Assembly (NCBI GenBank): GCA_963971425.1
Contig: OZ020526.1
Location: 17,203,173-17,267,172 of the forward strand
Length of the DNA stretch: 64,000 bases
From: Bryoerythrophyllum caledonicum
Lineage: Eukaryota; Streptophyta; Bryopsida; Pottiales; Pottiaceae
Direction of reading: 5' to 3'
Below are positions 62,177 to 64,000 of this stretch, piece after piece; the stretch's first letter is position 1, and each line of letters opens with the position of its first letter. The translations under genes and the position numbers were made by a program. The notes beneath the pieces were generated by a model, which saw only the letters and a list, made by a program, of their open reading frames with translations, had not been told where the DNA came from and did no database searches.

Positions 62177-63812
62177 TCAAACAATCTTGGTTTTTGCTTC
62201 TTCATGTAAATTGTGCAGCAACTTGAGGATGTGATCTCTCTTTGACTTTATTTCCAAATCTTGAAACCATGATTTGGTTGGCTGTTACATACATCCAACA
62301 TATACGCTCAATATAATTTATAACATAATTATTCAAATCAATTGACAACTGCATCTCATAGCATTATTCAAATATAATATATCTAATCATATAGAAATTC
62401 ATATTTAAATGTGATGCTAATCCACTTACATTTTTTGGGAACAATTCATTTTCTCGCCAATTAAAGATTGGAGGAGCTTGCTTTATGAACAATTCAGCGT
62501 ACTGTAACATGAATGGTCCACAGTCATATCCATTCTTTTGTTGTGGTACCTGCACATTACATGAATGAATGCATGTATCTAACCCTTTAAAGTCCCATTC
62601 TTGTGGAGAGCACTCAAACTACATTTGCATACACATTTCAACTCTCAAGATTTAGTGAAATTTACTTTTTATTATTTTTCATGTAGTTTGTAAAATAAAT
62701 ATAAATATAAAATGTACGTGTGTACCTCCAGTTCCAGAAATTCCATGCTCAAAAACTTTTTTCTCACGTTCTCATAAGTTTCTTCGAGATGCTCTTGTTT
62801 CCATGCAAATATTAAAAAACTGCATCACATGGTACACAATTTATTGAAGCCGAGGGTAAATAAAATACAGGAGAAAGGTTCACATCCATTAAAAGAACAA
62901 TAAATTTTTAGTCATAGTATATAATTTGAAGTTATTAATTTATTCTCTTCATGTATAGTCAAATAAAAATCATTAAAAAAAAAAAAACATTGGACATGAT
63001 GAAAATACTGTAAATACTCTGCACGTACTTCTTTATGTATTTCTCAACATTACAGTGATAACCCGCCATTGAATCAAGATGCAAAATGCACGGAGAAGGC
63101 ACAGTTGTTTCTGCATCAATGTGAAAATGGTAGTGCTGGGTTTAGAATATAAGCAATTGACATTCTACTTCATTGAGCTTAATTATAGTAGAAAACAATG
63201 TAGTAGAAATAAAGTCCTCTGATAAATCTTCCATTTTCTAAGGGAACGATGTTAGGCCACCTCCACCATCTCTGTACAACATTTTTTCAAATACACGAAA
63301 TTTGCATTTTATTCAAAAGCAATGGTTTAGCCTTTATATAAATATCATATTTACTACACATGAGATTATATGTTAGTTTTTAATACATATTGTGTGTACC
63401 TGAGTCATAATCGGTGACAGGACGAGGGTGGCATATCACAATAAGGCTCCAATGTGACCTGAATCAATTTGAACTTTAGAAGAAATAAAAAGGTCTGAAA
63501 GGCTTTGAAAAGGCATTCACTTTTTGCGGTTTGTATTTACAATGTAGAAGATCCAAAATGAGTGTTTAAAAACAACTAAAAGTCAGTTAGTGATTAACAT
63601 ACCCTTCATGTATAGGGACCATCAAATAATCCAGCTCAAAAATAGAAATTTGAGAAGTCCATTTTTTAACTGACTGAAATGCAGCTTTGTACTTTTTATG
63701 CTCTTGTCCCTTGGTAGTTTCATATTTTGATTGAAACCTCGTAAACCAAAAGGTGTTCAAACTATGAAACCTGTTCTGAGGCGCTTGCGAAACGAAGGTT
63801 TTTTTCAAGAAT
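62177..63812 (-). CDS. ULP2-type SUMO protease (C48 family), C-terminal catalytic part
   Basis: This would cleave SUMO from proteins or process SUMO chains. Six exons are read, 63812-63603, 63458-63400, 63110-63029, 62819-62726, 62549-62430 and 62281-62177, all AG/GT-bounded and in frame. They encode RFHSLNTFWFTRFQSKYE, KKWTSQISIFELDYLMVPIHEG, HWSLIVICHPRPVTDYDS with the catalytic histidine, PCILHLDSMAGYH with the aspartate, and VPQQKNGYDCGPFMLQYAELF with the catalytic cysteine, ending LHNLHEEAKTKIV. The wording and the VPQQ-DCG segment are those of the ULP2/SENP6-7 branch. The N-terminal exons lie beyond 64000. All three catalytic residues are intact, so a host gene is more likely than a transposon-captured protease, although the latter is possible. 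Confidence 0.88.
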
Positions 63813-64000
63813 CTACAATACAGTAGTATTTGTTACGGAATTTTTAAATTTCTATTTTAATCTTTGTTCTTTGTGAAATTATTCCCATGAAATCAGTATG
63901 CATTTTCTAACCACAATAGCGTAAATGAAAAATTCTTTTACCTCAACAATTGTTTCTCTTACATTTTTTCTTACCAAGTGAAGTTTATAATAAAAAACAA

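Noticed and set aside
63240-63295. Candidate extra ULP exon between the HW and D exons
   Set aside because: The frame does not fit the family, and skipping it gives an in-frame join of the flanking exons.

Overview
The window looks like nuclear DNA of a land plant, probably a non-flowering one. A phosphoinositide phosphatase of the plant SAC9 type (SAC plus WW domain) has small GT-AG introns, a leucine-rich-repeat gene has one repeat per 72-bp exon, and TIR and NB-ARC resistance-type genes are present. The seed-plant-atypical mix of piggyBac, PIF/Harbinger and a RandI/Dualen-like LINE points to a bryophyte, lycophyte or fern. The lineage is inference; no rRNA, tRNA or organelle marker was found.

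Layout. 1-4369: right end of a CACTA element that carries a complete PIF/Harbinger transposon (282-4334, transposase plus Myb/SANT-like gene). 4417-5154: a TIR gene. 5.2-10 kb: low-information DNA with short repeats and possible remnant exons. 10018-24639: a nest of mobile elements. A piggyBac-type non-autonomous element was hit by a second copy of its own family (10061-11004) and by a 12.7-kb LINE (11490-24229, minus strand) that itself contains a tRNA-derived SINE and a 5'-truncated LINE copy. 25.6-33 kb: another truncated LINE copy, a piggyBac transposase gene and a second Harbinger-type transposase, all decayed. 33.5-40.8 kb: SAC9-like gene, whose N-terminal exons were not found and whose first visible exon is split by an inverted-repeat insertion. 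43.1-44.0 kb: a small secreted-protein gene. 46.5-47.5 kb: another piggyBac-type element. 47.6-50.0 kb: an NB-ARC-LRR gene cut off by a CACTA left end at 50157. 52.8-54 kb: more element copies. 55.3-57 kb: odd short-motif clusters and an LRR-exon series. 57.6-59.5 kb: an unrecognised six-exon, 402-residue gene. 62.2-63.8 kb: the catalytic half of a ULP2-type SUMO protease.

The most notable object is the LINE. In order it encodes an ORF1 protein, an N-terminal ORF2 region ending in a canonical 2A motif (GDIETNPGP), an APE-type endonuclease, reverse transcriptase, an unassigned linker domain, RNase H with all four acidic residues, a CCHC-like motif and a second, restriction-like (PD-D/E) endonuclease. 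Its 3' tail, with a GC-rich hairpin and a TTC-repeat end, is shared by a tRNA-headed SINE and by two truncated LINE copies, all with 12-14 bp target duplications. This reads as a LINE/SINE partnership. The piggyBac transposase at 28-29.7 kb is the plausible source for the TTAA-flanked elements.

The host genes give the window a resistance (TIR, NB-ARC-LRR, LRR receptor), phosphoinositide (SAC9) and SUMO (ULP2) content, with no sign of co-regulation. All gene models are read by eye from frames, splice signals and remembered family motifs.
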